Source: an uncultured Oscillospiraceae bacterium (lineage in GTDB: Bacteria > Bacillota > Clostridia > Oscillospirales > Oscillospiraceae). From it: DNA of 64,000 nt. Both the position numbers and the translations under genes were made by a program. Below, one piece after another: positions 24,777 to 32,179 of this stretch. The stretch covers positions 62,001 to 126,000 of the forward strand of contig CAKTEQ010000005.1 in NCBI GenBank assembly GCA_934552825.1, given 5' to 3'. The notes beneath the pieces were generated by a model. The model had not been told where the DNA came from. It made no database searches and was given only the letters and a program-made list of their open reading frames with translations. Position 1 is the stretch's first letter; the number at the start of each line of letters is the position of its first letter.

Positions 24777-25442
24777 TCAGGTCTGTTCCAGAATGCTGAA
24801 ACCAGCCACCTCGCTCACGGGCAGGGAGAAAGTTATGGCTCCGGCTTTAGTGTCGGGACCGGCTTTCTGCAGGATGGCGCGCATTATCTCACCCTTCTGA
24901 TGGGCGGCTGAGACTATGAGCACCAGCTCCTTCTCCTGGGCTATGGAGATGTTATAGAACTTCGGTGCGCCCGCCGCACCTGTGCCCTTGGCGTGGAGAA
25001 CGGTACCGCCTCTCGCCCCGGCGGAGCGGGCGGCGTTCATGACGGTATCGGTGCTGCCCTCGTTGCATATTACCACGATAAGTTCATAGGCAAAGTTCAG
25101 CTCAGGGGGCTGGGCTGCCGCCTTGTGCTCGCCGTTAAGAAAAGCCAATGTTTTTCCTCCTCCCACACTTTTGACCGGCACGGCTATAACGATCCCGTGC
25201 TCCGGTACGCCTATATGCATATAACGCTTCTGGAGCGCTATGAACTCAGCGGTTTTCCCACTGCTCGCCACGGTCATGACCACGCGCTTTTCGTTAGACT
25301 CTATGCCCAGCAGGTCGAGCATACTCTGTACGGCGGTGCCCCGTCCGCGCAGGACCACGGTCAGGGGAAGCCCCAACTGGGTGCACAGCGAAGTTATGGT
25401 GTCCAAGGCTTCGGGCTTGATTATGGATATCACGTAGTTCAT
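24777..25442 (-). CDS. Double PII-like signalling protein coupled to DUF1538 transporter
   Basis: A 221-residue cytosolic protein made of two PII/GlnB-like ferredoxin folds. The first (1-105) begins MNYVISIIKPEALDTI. The second (about 117-215) begins FAYELIVVICNEGSTDTVM and keeps GARGGTVLHAKGTG, the usual start of the T-loop. The start is ATG at 25442, overlapping the stop of the upstream gene as ATGA, with GGAGGTG ahead; a TTG six bases upstream is a weaker option. PII proteins bind nucleotides or small ligands and gate transporters, so this one probably controls the DUF1538 membrane protein. The ligand is unknown. Confidence 0.85.
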   Translation of the reverse strand: MNYVISIIKPEALDTITSLCTQLGLPLTVVLRGRGTAVQSMLDLLGIESNEKRVVMTVASSGKTAEFIALQKRYMHIGVPEHGIVIAVPVKSVGGGKTLAFLNGEHKAAAQPPELNFAYELIVVICNEGSTDTVMNAARSAGARGGTVLHAKGTGAAGAPKFYNISIAQEKELVLIVSAAHQKGEIMRAILQKAGPDTKAGAITFSLPVSEVAGFSILEQT

Positions 25443-26941
25443 GCGCAATCCACCTCCCAGAGCTCGATGATGTCGAATTCACCGTATTTTTCGGGTGCTC
25501 TCTCCGCAAGCTTCGCTTTGCGGCGGTAGAGAAGTCCAACGACCTGGATGGACAGCAGGGGCATCATCGCCACCATCGCCACAATGCCGAAGGCGTCCCG
25601 GAGCACATTGCCGCCGAGGGCGATGCTGGCGCCCATGACAAATTGCAGCATGAACGTGGCGGTCATGGGACCGGAGGCGACGCCGCCGGAGTCAAAGGCG
25701 ATGGCCGTATAGATATCCGGAACGAAGAATGAAAGCCCTAGGGCGATCACGTATCCCGGCGTCAGGAACCACATTATAGATACGCCCGTCACGACACGCA
25801 GCATGGATATGCCCATTGCGAGCGCTATGGCTATTGACAGGCTGAGTTTTATAGCCTTTCCCGGGATAGCACCGGCGCTAACATCTTCGATCTGCTTTTC
25901 AAGCACGCTGACGGCGGGCTCGGCGGATATTATGAACCAGCCGAGGAGCATTGCCAAGGGAATGAGCAGGAATTTGGCGCTGCCCGCGAGCTGTGCACCG
26001 AGTTCTGCGCCAAGAGTCGAGAAGCCCACGTTCACACCTGTGAGGAAAAGGACAAGCCCTACATAGGTATAGGCAAGACCGATAAGCTTTTTAGCAAGGC
26101 TGCGGACGCTGAGGTGCAGCAGCGTGGGCTGGAAGATGAGAAATATGGCGACTATGGGCAGCATGGAGACCGCAATCTCCTTGAGATATACGGGAATTGC
26201 GGAGAGAAAGGCGCCGCCGATGGCCGTGGTGCTGGAGTAATGGGTGGTGCTGAGGAGCGCCACCGCCTCGCTGTCCCGGTAGAACAGCCCCAGGATCAGC
26301 ACGGACAGGATCGGACCCACTGAACAGAGGGCGACAAGACCGAAGCTGTCCGCCTCGGCGCGCTCATCGCTGCGGATGTTGGACACGCCCACGCCCATAG
26401 CCAGGATGAACGGGACGGTCATGGGACCGGTGGTCACGCCGCCTGAATCGAAGGCTATACTGAGAAAGTCCTTGCTTGTGAAGGATGCCAAGATGAAGAT
26501 AAGGACGTATGAGCCGATGAGGAGCCAGCGCAGCTTTGCGCCGGTGACGATGCGCAGCATGCACACCGCCATGAAAAAGCCCACACCCACGCCAACCGTC
26601 ATGAGCAGCACGGTACCGTTAATATGAGGGACCGTCTGGGCGAGCACCTGGAGATCAGGCTCGGCTACGGTAATGGAAAAGCCCAGAAGAAAGCTGACAA
26701 TCAGAATAAGGGGCAGATTTTTGGTTCTCGTGAGCGCCGTGCCTATCTTATTGCCGATAGGAGTCATGAACTGATCCGCACCGAGGGAAAAAAGCCCCAT
26801 ACCGACCACCAGAAGTATCGCGCCGATGATGAAGCACAGGAGCAGATCCGGCTGCATTGGAGATATGAAAAGGCAGAGCAGCGCCACGATGACCGCTATG
26901 GGCAGCACCGAGATGGCGGATTCCTTTATTTTCTCTGCCAA
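25439..26941 (-). CDS. DUF1538 integral membrane protein, internally duplicated putative transporter
   Basis: A ~500-residue polytopic membrane protein of the DUF1538 family. Two homologous halves are visible: the first has FSITVAEPDLQVLAQ and SIAFDSGGVTTGPMT, the second ISAEPAVSVLEKQ and AIAFDSGGVASGPMT. The repeated AEP and DSGG(V)xxGPMT blocks in broken helices suggest a two-fold pseudo-symmetric ion or solute channel. The annotated TTG at 26941 has no ribosome site. A strong AGGAGGG at 26983-26977 sits 5 bases before an in-frame ATC codon (26971), which would add 10 residues. The PII-like gene is translationally coupled downstream. Function is uncharacterised as far as I know. Confidence 0.88.
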   Translation of the reverse strand: MAEKIKESAISVLPIAVIVALLCLFISPMQPDLLLCFIIGAILLVVGMGLFSLGADQFMTPIGNKIGTALTRTKNLPLILIVSFLLGFSITVAEPDLQVLAQTVPHINGTVLLMTVGVGVGFFMAVCMLRIVTGAKLRWLLIGSYVLIFILASFTSKDFLSIAFDSGGVTTGPMTVPFILAMGVGVSNIRSDERAEADSFGLVALCSVGPILSVLILGLFYRDSEAVALLSTTHYSSTTAIGGAFLSAIPVYLKEIAVSMLPIVAIFLIFQPTLLHLSVRSLAKKLIGLAYTYVGLVLFLTGVNVGFSTLGAELGAQLAGSAKFLLIPLAMLLGWFIISAEPAVSVLEKQIEDVSAGAIPGKAIKLSLSIAIALAMGISMLRVVTGVSIMWFLTPGYVIALGLSFFVPDIYTAIAFDSGGVASGPMTATFMLQFVMGASIALGGNVLRDAFGIVAMVAMMPLLSIQVVGLLYRRKAKLAERAPEKYGEFDIIELWEVDCA

Positions 26942-27059
26942 GGCGATGTGGCTGTTACTGAAATTCCTGATAGTATCCCTCCTGCTGTATACTCTAAAGC
27001 TTATATGATGAACTAAATTATATCATAGAACAGCCTTCAAAGCAAGGGCAGCAGCGGCG

Positions 27060-27197
27060 CTATTTCCTGCGGTCGGGTATCAGCCCGGGGATAAGCCCGC
27101 ATTTCGGGCAGCAACGGGCGTGCCGGGGAAGCGTCGTGCCGCAGTTTTTGCAGAAGCGCTTCGGCTGATCAGTACTGTCGCCGGCGATTTTACTCAT
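27060..27197 (-). CDS. Small zinc-ribbon protein (45 aa)
   Basis: A short frame with ATG at 27197 behind AGAGGA (9-base spacing) and TAG at 27060. It encodes a basic 45-residue protein with two zinc knuckles, CKNCG and CPKCG (plus a preceding Cys), an ordinary zinc-ribbon of the kind found alone or at protein termini. It is divergent from a ribbon-helix-helix gene and shares its AT-rich control region. Partner and role are unknown. Confidence 0.7.
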   Translation of the reverse strand: MSKIAGDSTDQPKRFCKNCGTTLPRHARCCPKCGLIPGLIPDRRK

Positions 27198-27216
27198 TGC
27201 AAGACATCCTCTCTTA

Positions 27217-27254
27217 TATATTACAAAATAATATATAATTGTAGTATATTACAA
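27217..27254. promoter_or_regulatory. Shared control region with repeated operator-like sites
   Basis: TATATTACAA occurs exactly twice (27217-27226 and 27245-27254), 28 bases apart. The second is the right half of an imperfect palindrome TTGTAGTATATTACAA (27239-27254, 14 of 16 symmetrical). It lies between the zinc-ribbon gene and the RHH gene and is likely bound by the RHH protein. Confidence 0.5.
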
Positions 27255-27303
27255 GGGCAACTGTCAATCTATAATTTTATTACAGATTGAGAGGTGCAGA
27301 CAT

Positions 27304-27486
27304 ATGAAGAATGAACCCCTTAAGATAAAGCGCCGGGGCGAGGACGGCAGCAAGGTGATATCTCTCCGCATAAGGGAGGACACGCTGGCACGGCTGGACG
27401 CACTGGCGGCGGAGACGAATTATTCCCGCAATGAGCTTATAAACATCATACTCAGACATGGCATAGACAATATCGAGATCGAATGA
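27304..27486 (+). CDS. Ribbon-helix-helix (CopG/Arc-type) DNA-binding protein
   Basis: A 60-residue protein. A basic N-terminus is followed by the RHH fold: a beta strand KVISLRIRE, helix 1 DTLARLDALAAETN, turn YSRN, helix 2 ELINIILRHGIDNI. Such dimers bind DNA through the paired strands and usually repress their own promoter. RBS GAGAGGTG upstream. No toxin gene follows: the next gene is a convergent thiolase, so this is not an obvious toxin-antitoxin pair. Confidence 0.82.
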   Translation: MKNEPLKIKRRGEDGSKVISLRIREDTLARLDALAAETNYSRNELINIILRHGIDNIEIE

Positions 27487-27492
27487 AAAAAT

Positions 27493-27525
27493 GCTCCCCG
27501 GCTTTGAACAGCCGGGGAGCGGTTT
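27493..27525. terminator. Bidirectional terminator between RHH gene and thiolase
   Basis: GCTCCCCGGCT / AGCCGGGGAGC arms (27493-27520) with a 6-base loop. On the minus strand AT-rich sequence with a TTTTTTC run follows. Confidence 0.7.
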
Positions 27526-27544
27526 CTGATTGTGATTTTGCGTT

Positions 27545-28714
27545 TTACAGTCTCTCGTAAATCGCGGCGCCGCCGTGACCGATAGCCGCGCACATGGCGA
27601 CCATGCCGTATCTGGCGTTTCTGCGCTCAAGCTCGGAGAAGGTCTTGCAGGCGAGGAACGCGCCCGTCGCGCCAAGAGGGTGGCCCAGCGCCATAGCGCC
27701 GCCGTTGACGTTGATCTTATCCATGCCGATGCCGGTCTCCTTGGAGAAGCGGATGACCACGGGAGCGAAGGCTTCGTTTATCTCGAAGATGTCGATGTCC
27801 TTGAGCTGAACACCGGTGCGTTTTGTAACTCTGTTCACAGCGTCGAACACGCCGGGAGCGAGCTGTGCGGGAGTCGCGCAGCCCGCGGCGTAGCCCACAA
27901 GGCGGAACAGGGGCTTGAGTCCCAGCTCGTCTGCCTTTTCGCGGGTCATGATGACCACGCAGCCTGTGCCGTCGCTCACCTGGGAGGAGCCGGCAGCCGT
28001 GACAACGCCGTTGGGGTCGAAGACTGTCTTGAGCTTTGCGAGACTCTCCATATTTGTGTCGGGGCGGATGCCGCCGTCCTTCGTGACGGTTATCTCGTTG
28101 CCCTCGGGGGCTGTGACTGTGACGGGGATTATCTCGCCGTCAAACTTGCCGGCAGCCTGAGCTGCCGCGGCGCGCTGATGGCTCATGACAGCCAGAGCAT
28201 CGCAATCCTCGCGGGTGATCCCGGCGAGACGCGCGTCGTTCTCGGCGCAGGCGCCGACGTGCATATAGATGTCCTTGTCTACATTGTCCACCAGCCACTG
28301 GTAGTCGTGGCGCGTCTCTGGGTTGGGCTGGGGCACGAGGCTCATGCTCTCGATGCCGCCGCCGACTACGATGTCAGCCATGCCGGAGAGGACCTTCGCC
28401 GTCGCCAGAGCGATAGCATCAGAACCGGAGGCACAGAAGCGGCTGACGGTGATAGCGGGCACGCACTCGGGAAGCCCGGCGCGGGCGGCGATCATCTTTG
28501 TAACGTCGTAGGACTGATAGTCAGTGAGGTTTGTGCAGCCGTAGATGACCTCATCGATATCGTGGGGGTCCAGCTGGGGTATCTTGGCGAGAACGCCCTT
28601 GAGCACCTGTCCGCCATATTCAATGGGGTGAACATGAGCGAACTCTCCTTTTTTGCCCTTTGTGACGGCGCTGCGGCCGTAGGCGACGATGACAGCTTCT
28701 CTCTTGTTTTCCAT
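27545..28714 (-). CDS. Thiolase (acetyl-CoA C-acetyltransferase family)
   Basis: A 389-residue thiolase that joins two acetyl-CoA to acetoacetyl-CoA or cleaves beta-ketoacyl-CoA. The nucleophile is C94 (SRFCASGSDA). The GHPLGATGA and NEAFAP blocks are intact, and the second catalytic Cys is C375. The usual C-terminal CxGGGxG is altered to Cys-Ala-Ala-Ile-Gly-His-Gly-Gly, seen in some thiolase subfamilies, so the preferred chain may not be acetyl. RBS AAGGAG. It stands alone, without the hbd/crt/bcd genes of the classical butyrate cluster. Confidence 0.9.
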   Translation of the reverse strand: MENKREAVIVAYGRSAVTKGKKGEFAHVHPIEYGGQVLKGVLAKIPQLDPHDIDEVIYGCTNLTDYQSYDVTKMIAARAGLPECVPAITVSRFCASGSDAIALATAKVLSGMADIVVGGGIESMSLVPQPNPETRHDYQWLVDNVDKDIYMHVGACAENDARLAGITREDCDALAVMSHQRAAAAQAAGKFDGEIIPVTVTAPEGNEITVTKDGGIRPDTNMESLAKLKTVFDPNGVVTAAGSSQVSDGTGCVVIMTREKADELGLKPLFRLVGYAAGCATPAQLAPGVFDAVNRVTKRTGVQLKDIDIFEINEAFAPVVIRFSKETGIGMDKINVNGGAMALGHPLGATGAFLACKTFSELERRNARYGMVAMCAAIGHGGAAIYERL

Positions 28715-28842
28715 TTGTGTACGATCTCCTTAAACAAATATTAAATTTGTGAACTAATGATTTTATATTCTATCAACAAAAAGCCCATGCTGTCTATACC
28801 TATATTTCTATGGCGCTATGAAATTTTATAGGGCGGAAGAAG

Positions 28843-28871
28843 TTGACGGGGGTGTCAGGTTACTTTATAAT
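28843..28871 (+). promoter_or_regulatory. Promoter of pyrophosphatase operon
   Basis: TTGACG at 28843-28848, a 17-base spacer, TATAAT at 28866-28871. Confidence 0.7.
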
Positions 28872-28912
28872 TGACGTTAAAGATTTGAAACGACGCGGAG
28901 GAAGGTTATCTT

Positions 28913-29446
28913 ATGATAAATATCTGGCATGACATAGACCCAAAACGGGTAACGCCCGAGGATTTCATTGCGGTGATAGAGATACCCAAGGGCGGCAAAA
29001 AGAAATACGAGCTGGACAAGGAGACGGGTATGATAATCCTGGACCGTGTCCTCTATACCTCCACCCACTACCCTGCAAATTACGGCTTTATCCCCCGTTC
29101 CTACGGTGATGACGGGGACCCCCTTGATGTGCTGGTGCTCTGCTCTGAGGCGCTGGACCCCCTTACGCTTGTGCGCTGCTATCCCATCGGGTACATCTCC
29201 ATGCTTGACGGGGGCAAAAACGATGAGAAGATAATTGCCATTCCATTCTCCGACCCTACGTATAATGATTATAAGGATATCAGTGAGCTGCCGGATCATA
29301 TCTTTAACGAGATGGCCCATTTCTTCACGGTGTACAAGGCCCTGGAGGGTAAGGACGCCGTAGCGGGCGACGTGAACGGCCGGGAGGCAGCGGTCGATGT
29401 CATAAGAAAGGCCCTGGACAGCTACGTTGAGAATTTTTGCAGATGA
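28913..29446 (+). CDS. ppa: Inorganic pyrophosphatase, family I
   Basis: A 177-residue soluble pyrophosphatase hydrolysing PPi to two phosphates. The signature block GDDGDPLDVLVL holds the metal-binding aspartates, and ANYGFIPRSYG precedes it. RBS GCGGAGGAAGG. Many clostridia instead use family II or membrane pumps, so a family I enzyme is mildly notable. The stop codon overlaps the start of the CYTH gene (ATGA), implying translational coupling. Confidence 0.95.
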   Translation: MINIWHDIDPKRVTPEDFIAVIEIPKGGKKKYELDKETGMIILDRVLYTSTHYPANYGFIPRSYGDDGDPLDVLVLCSEALDPLTLVRCYPIGYISMLDGGKNDEKIIAIPFSDPTYNDYKDISELPDHIFNEMAHFFTVYKALEGKDAVAGDVNGREAAVDVIRKALDSYVENFCR

Positions 29447-29895
29447 AAGAGATCGAGAGGAAATTTCTCATATCGGCTCTCCCGGGAAATCTCCCCGAGG
29501 GAGAGGAGATAGAGCAGACGTACCTCGGATTTAAACCGGAAAGGCGCATCCGCCGCAGGGGGAAGCGCTTTTTCTATACGGAAAAAGAGGGGCATGGCCT
29601 CGTGCGGAAAGAGCGGGAGCGGGAGATAGACGCCGGGGAATACAGGCGCCTTGCCGAGTGGAAAGTGGGAAATACTATTTACAAAACCAGGTATCTGATA
29701 CCGGTTGGGGAGCACACCTGCGAGCTGGACATATACGGGGGAAAGCTTGCGGGACTGACAGTGGCGGAAGTGGAATTCGAAACAGTTGATCAGGCTGAAC
29801 GCTTCACACCGCCGTTCTGGTTCGGCGAGGAAATAACCGGGAATAAAAAATACAGTAACTGTTATCTCTCCATGTTTGACATTGTCGAAAAATAG
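29443..29895 (+). CDS. CYTH-domain protein (triphosphate tunnel metalloenzyme family)
   Basis: A 150-residue CYTH protein beginning MKEIERKFL, the ExExK metal-binding signature of triphosphate tunnel enzymes. Later strands carry alternating Lys/Arg/Glu (RRIRRRGKRFFYTEKEG, RKERERE, CELDIYGG, VAEVEFE) that line the tunnel. Family members hydrolyse tripolyphosphate or thiamine triphosphate, or make cAMP. The ATG at 29443 overlaps the ppa stop codon. Pairing with a pyrophosphatase favours a phosphohydrolase role, by inference. The next promoter overlaps its 3' end. Confidence 0.85.
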   Translation: MKEIERKFLISALPGNLPEGEEIEQTYLGFKPERRIRRRGKRFFYTEKEGHGLVRKEREREIDAGEYRRLAEWKVGNTIYKTRYLIPVGEHTCELDIYGGKLAGLTVAEVEFETVDQAERFTPPFWFGEEITGNKKYSNCYLSMFDIVEK

Positions 29896-29904
29896 GGGTA
29901 TATT
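29876..29904 (+). promoter_or_regulatory. Promoter of SDR / 4-hydroxybutyryl-CoA dehydratase operon
   Basis: TTGACA at 29876-29881, a 17-base spacer, TATATT at 29899-29904. It starts inside the CYTH gene. Confidence 0.7.
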
Positions 29905-29944
29905 ATAGTAAAGCCTATTTAACAATTTTGGAGGGTAAAATAAA

Positions 29945-30709
29945 ATGGGAAGACTTGACAACAAAGTTTGCATCATCACAGGCGCGAGCTCCGGCATCGG
30001 CTACGTTACGGCAAAGCGTTTTGCCGAGGAGGGCGCCATCCTCACTCTGTTCGCGCGCCGCGCGGAGAGACTTGAGGAACTGGCTAAGGAGCTGAAGGAC
30101 ACTTACGGCACAGAGGTGCTCGTAGTGGCAGGCGACGCAAAGAATCTGGAAGACATCCGCAGATGTGTTGACGGTACTGCCGAGAAGTTCGGCCGTATCG
30201 ACGTACTCATCAACAACGCCGGCCGCAGTGACTACCACAGACCCATCACAAAGGTCACAGACGACTTCTGGGACGAAGTCATGGACGTGGATCTCAAGAG
30301 TGTGTTCAGATTTACACGTGAGACTCTGCGCTACATGGAGCCTGCCGGCAAGGGCAGCATCGTGAGCCTGAGCAGCATCGGCGGATACTACGGCAACATG
30401 GGCTTTACATATTCCGTAGCAAAGGCCGGCATCATAGCTATGATGAAGAACATCGCCATCCAGTTCACGGGCAAGGGTATCCGCGCAAACAGCGTTGCAC
30501 CCGGCAACACACTTACAGAGTTCAACACAGAAGAAGAGCTCGCAAAGTTCGACCAGGAGCTGTCCCACATGAGCCTGCGCCACCTGGACGTGGAGGCTCC
30601 TCCCTGCGGCGTTCTGGACCAGGCAAACGCCCTGCTCTACCTCGCCTGCGACGAGTCCGCATCCACAACAGGCCAGTGTCTCGTAGTTGACAACGGCGCC
30701 TGCCTGTAA
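29945..30709 (+). CDS. Short-chain dehydrogenase/reductase
   Basis: A 254-residue classical SDR, an NAD(P)-dependent oxidoreductase. Cofactor motif GASSGIG (13-19), NNAG, catalytic Ser and Tyr-x-x-x-Lys in SLSSIGGYYG and YSVAKAG, closing VVDNGACL. RBS GGAGGG. Position before the 4-hydroxybutyryl-CoA dehydratase gene suggests a step on a hydroxy- or keto-acyl-CoA in the same pathway, but known 4-hydroxybutyrate dehydrogenases belong to the iron alcohol dehydrogenases, so its substrate is open. Codon use is of the highly expressed type. Confidence 0.92.
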   Translation: MGRLDNKVCIITGASSGIGYVTAKRFAEEGAILTLFARRAERLEELAKELKDTYGTEVLVVAGDAKNLEDIRRCVDGTAEKFGRIDVLINNAGRSDYHRPITKVTDDFWDEVMDVDLKSVFRFTRETLRYMEPAGKGSIVSLSSIGGYYGNMGFTYSVAKAGIIAMMKNIAIQFTGKGIRANSVAPGNTLTEFNTEEELAKFDQELSHMSLRHLDVEAPPCGVLDQANALLYLACDESASTTGQCLVVDNGACL

Positions 30710-30730
30710 GAGTTTAGGAGGGAATAAGGA

Positions 30731-32179
30731 ATGAAAAACGGTCAGGAATATATGGACAGCCTTCGCCAGCTCCACCCCAAGGTATATGCTTTCGGCGAAG
30801 AAATTGAGAGCGTTGTAGACAGCCCCCTCACACGTCCCCACGTGAACTGCGCGGCTATGACATACGACCTCGCTTTTGACCCCGAGTTTGAGAACCTCCT
30901 CACGACGACCTCTCACCTCACAGGTCACAAGATAAACCGCTTCACAAATATCCACCACAGCACAGATGACCTGGTAAAGAAGGTCAAGGCTCTGCGCATG
31001 GTCGCCCAGAGAACGGGCAGCTGCTTCCAGCGCTGCGTTGGCTGGGACGCTATGAACGCCGCATACTCCACCATCTATGAGATGGATAAGGCGAAGGGCA
31101 CCCACTATTTTGACAATCTGGTGGAGTTCATCAAGATGGTGCAGGACAACGACTTCATGGTCGCCGGCGCCATGACAGACCCCAAGGGAGACAGAAGCCT
31201 CCGTCCTTCCCAGCAGGCTGATCCCGATCTGCACGTACATATCGTGGAGAGAAATGACAAGGGCATAGTCGTGCGCGGCGCAAAGGCTCATATGACAGGT
31301 ATGGTCAACTCCCACTATATGCTCATAATGCCCACAACAGCAATGCGCGAGGATGACGCGGACTATGCGGTCTGCTGCGCTATCCCCGTGGACGCTGAGG
31401 GTGTAATCCATATCTTCGGTCGCCAGTCCAACGACGACAGACGCCTCAACGGCTGTGGCATCGACCAGGGCAACGAGAAGTTCGCGCTGGTTGGCGGTGA
31501 GGCACTCACAATTCTCAACGACGTGTTCGTTCCCTGGGATCGGGTGTTCATGGCCGGCGAGTGGGAGTATTCCGGCATGCTCGTAGAGCGTTTCGCCTGC
31601 TACCATCGTCAGAACTACGGCGGATGCAAGGGCGGCGTTTCCGACGTCGTCATCGGCGCTGCCGCTGCCATGGCTGATTACAACGGCACAGCCAAGGTCT
31701 CCCATATCAAGGACAAGATAATTGAGATGGTCCTGCTCACAGAGACTATCTACTCCAGCGCTCTGGCGTGCTCCTATGAGGGCAAGCCCACAGCTTCCGG
31801 CGCTTATTATGTTGACCCCCTGCTGGCCAACATCGGCAAGCAGAATACGACCCGCAACATCTACGAGATAGACCGTCTCGCCCACGATATCGCCGGCGGC
31901 TTCATCGCGACGCTGCCCTCCGACAGGGATCTCAACCATCCTGTGCTCGGTGAATACGTGAGAAAGTACTTCCGCGGTGTTGCAAGTGAGACAACTGAGG
32001 ACAGAATCAGAATGGCACGTCTGCTGGAGAACATGACCTCCGGTACGGCTCTCGTCGAGTCCATGCACGGCGCCGGTTCTCCTCAGGCTCAGCGCGTACA
32101 GTTTACACGCCAGGGCAATGTTGAGCAGAAGAAGAAGCTGGCGAAGAAGCTCGCCGGCATCGAGGTCAAGGAAGACTGA
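30731..32179 (+). CDS. abfD: 4-hydroxybutyryl-CoA dehydratase / vinylacetyl-CoA isomerase
   Basis: A 482-residue flavin and 4Fe-4S enzyme converting 4-hydroxybutyryl-CoA to crotonyl-CoA by a ketyl-radical route. Cluster ligands C98, C102, H292 and C299 match those of the Clostridium aminobutyricum enzyme (C99, C103, H292, C299). E257, Y296 and K300 also fall at the same numbers as its active-site residues. It belongs to the HpaB/acyl-CoA dehydrogenase fold. RBS TAGGAGG. Between an SDR and a small Cys protein, it links succinate or 4-aminobutyrate breakdown to crotonyl-CoA and butyrate. Paralogues acting on other hydroxyacyl-CoAs exist, so the substrate is probable, not certain. Confidence 0.93.
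   Translation: MKNGQEYMDSLRQLHPKVYAFGEEIESVVDSPLTRPHVNCAAMTYDLAFDPEFENLLTTTSHLTGHKINRFTNIHHSTDDLVKKVKALRMVAQRTGSCFQRCVGWDAMNAAYSTIYEMDKAKGTHYFDNLVEFIKMVQDNDFMVAGAMTDPKGDRSLRPSQQADPDLHVHIVERNDKGIVVRGAKAHMTGMVNSHYMLIMPTTAMREDDADYAVCCAIPVDAEGVIHIFGRQSNDDRRLNGCGIDQGNEKFALVGGEALTILNDVFVPWDRVFMAGEWEYSGMLVERFACYHRQNYGGCKGGVSDVVIGAAAAMADYNGTAKVSHIKDKIIEMVLLTETIYSSALACSYEGKPTASGAYYVDPLLANIGKQNTTRNIYEIDRLAHDIAGGFIATLPSDRDLNHPVLGEYVRKYFRGVASETTEDRIRMARLLENMTSGTALVESMHGAGSPQAQRVQFTRQGNVEQKKKLAKKLAGIEVKED

Noticed and set aside
27217..27486. Toxin-antitoxin pair formed by the RHH gene
   Set aside because: No toxin-like gene lies in the same operon. The next gene is a convergent thiolase behind a terminator, and the zinc-ribbon gene is divergent.
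29915..32068. 717-codon minus-strand frame opposite the SDR and dehydratase genes
   Set aside because: It mirrors the codon bias of two well-supported genes. It has no start signals and no recognisable domains.
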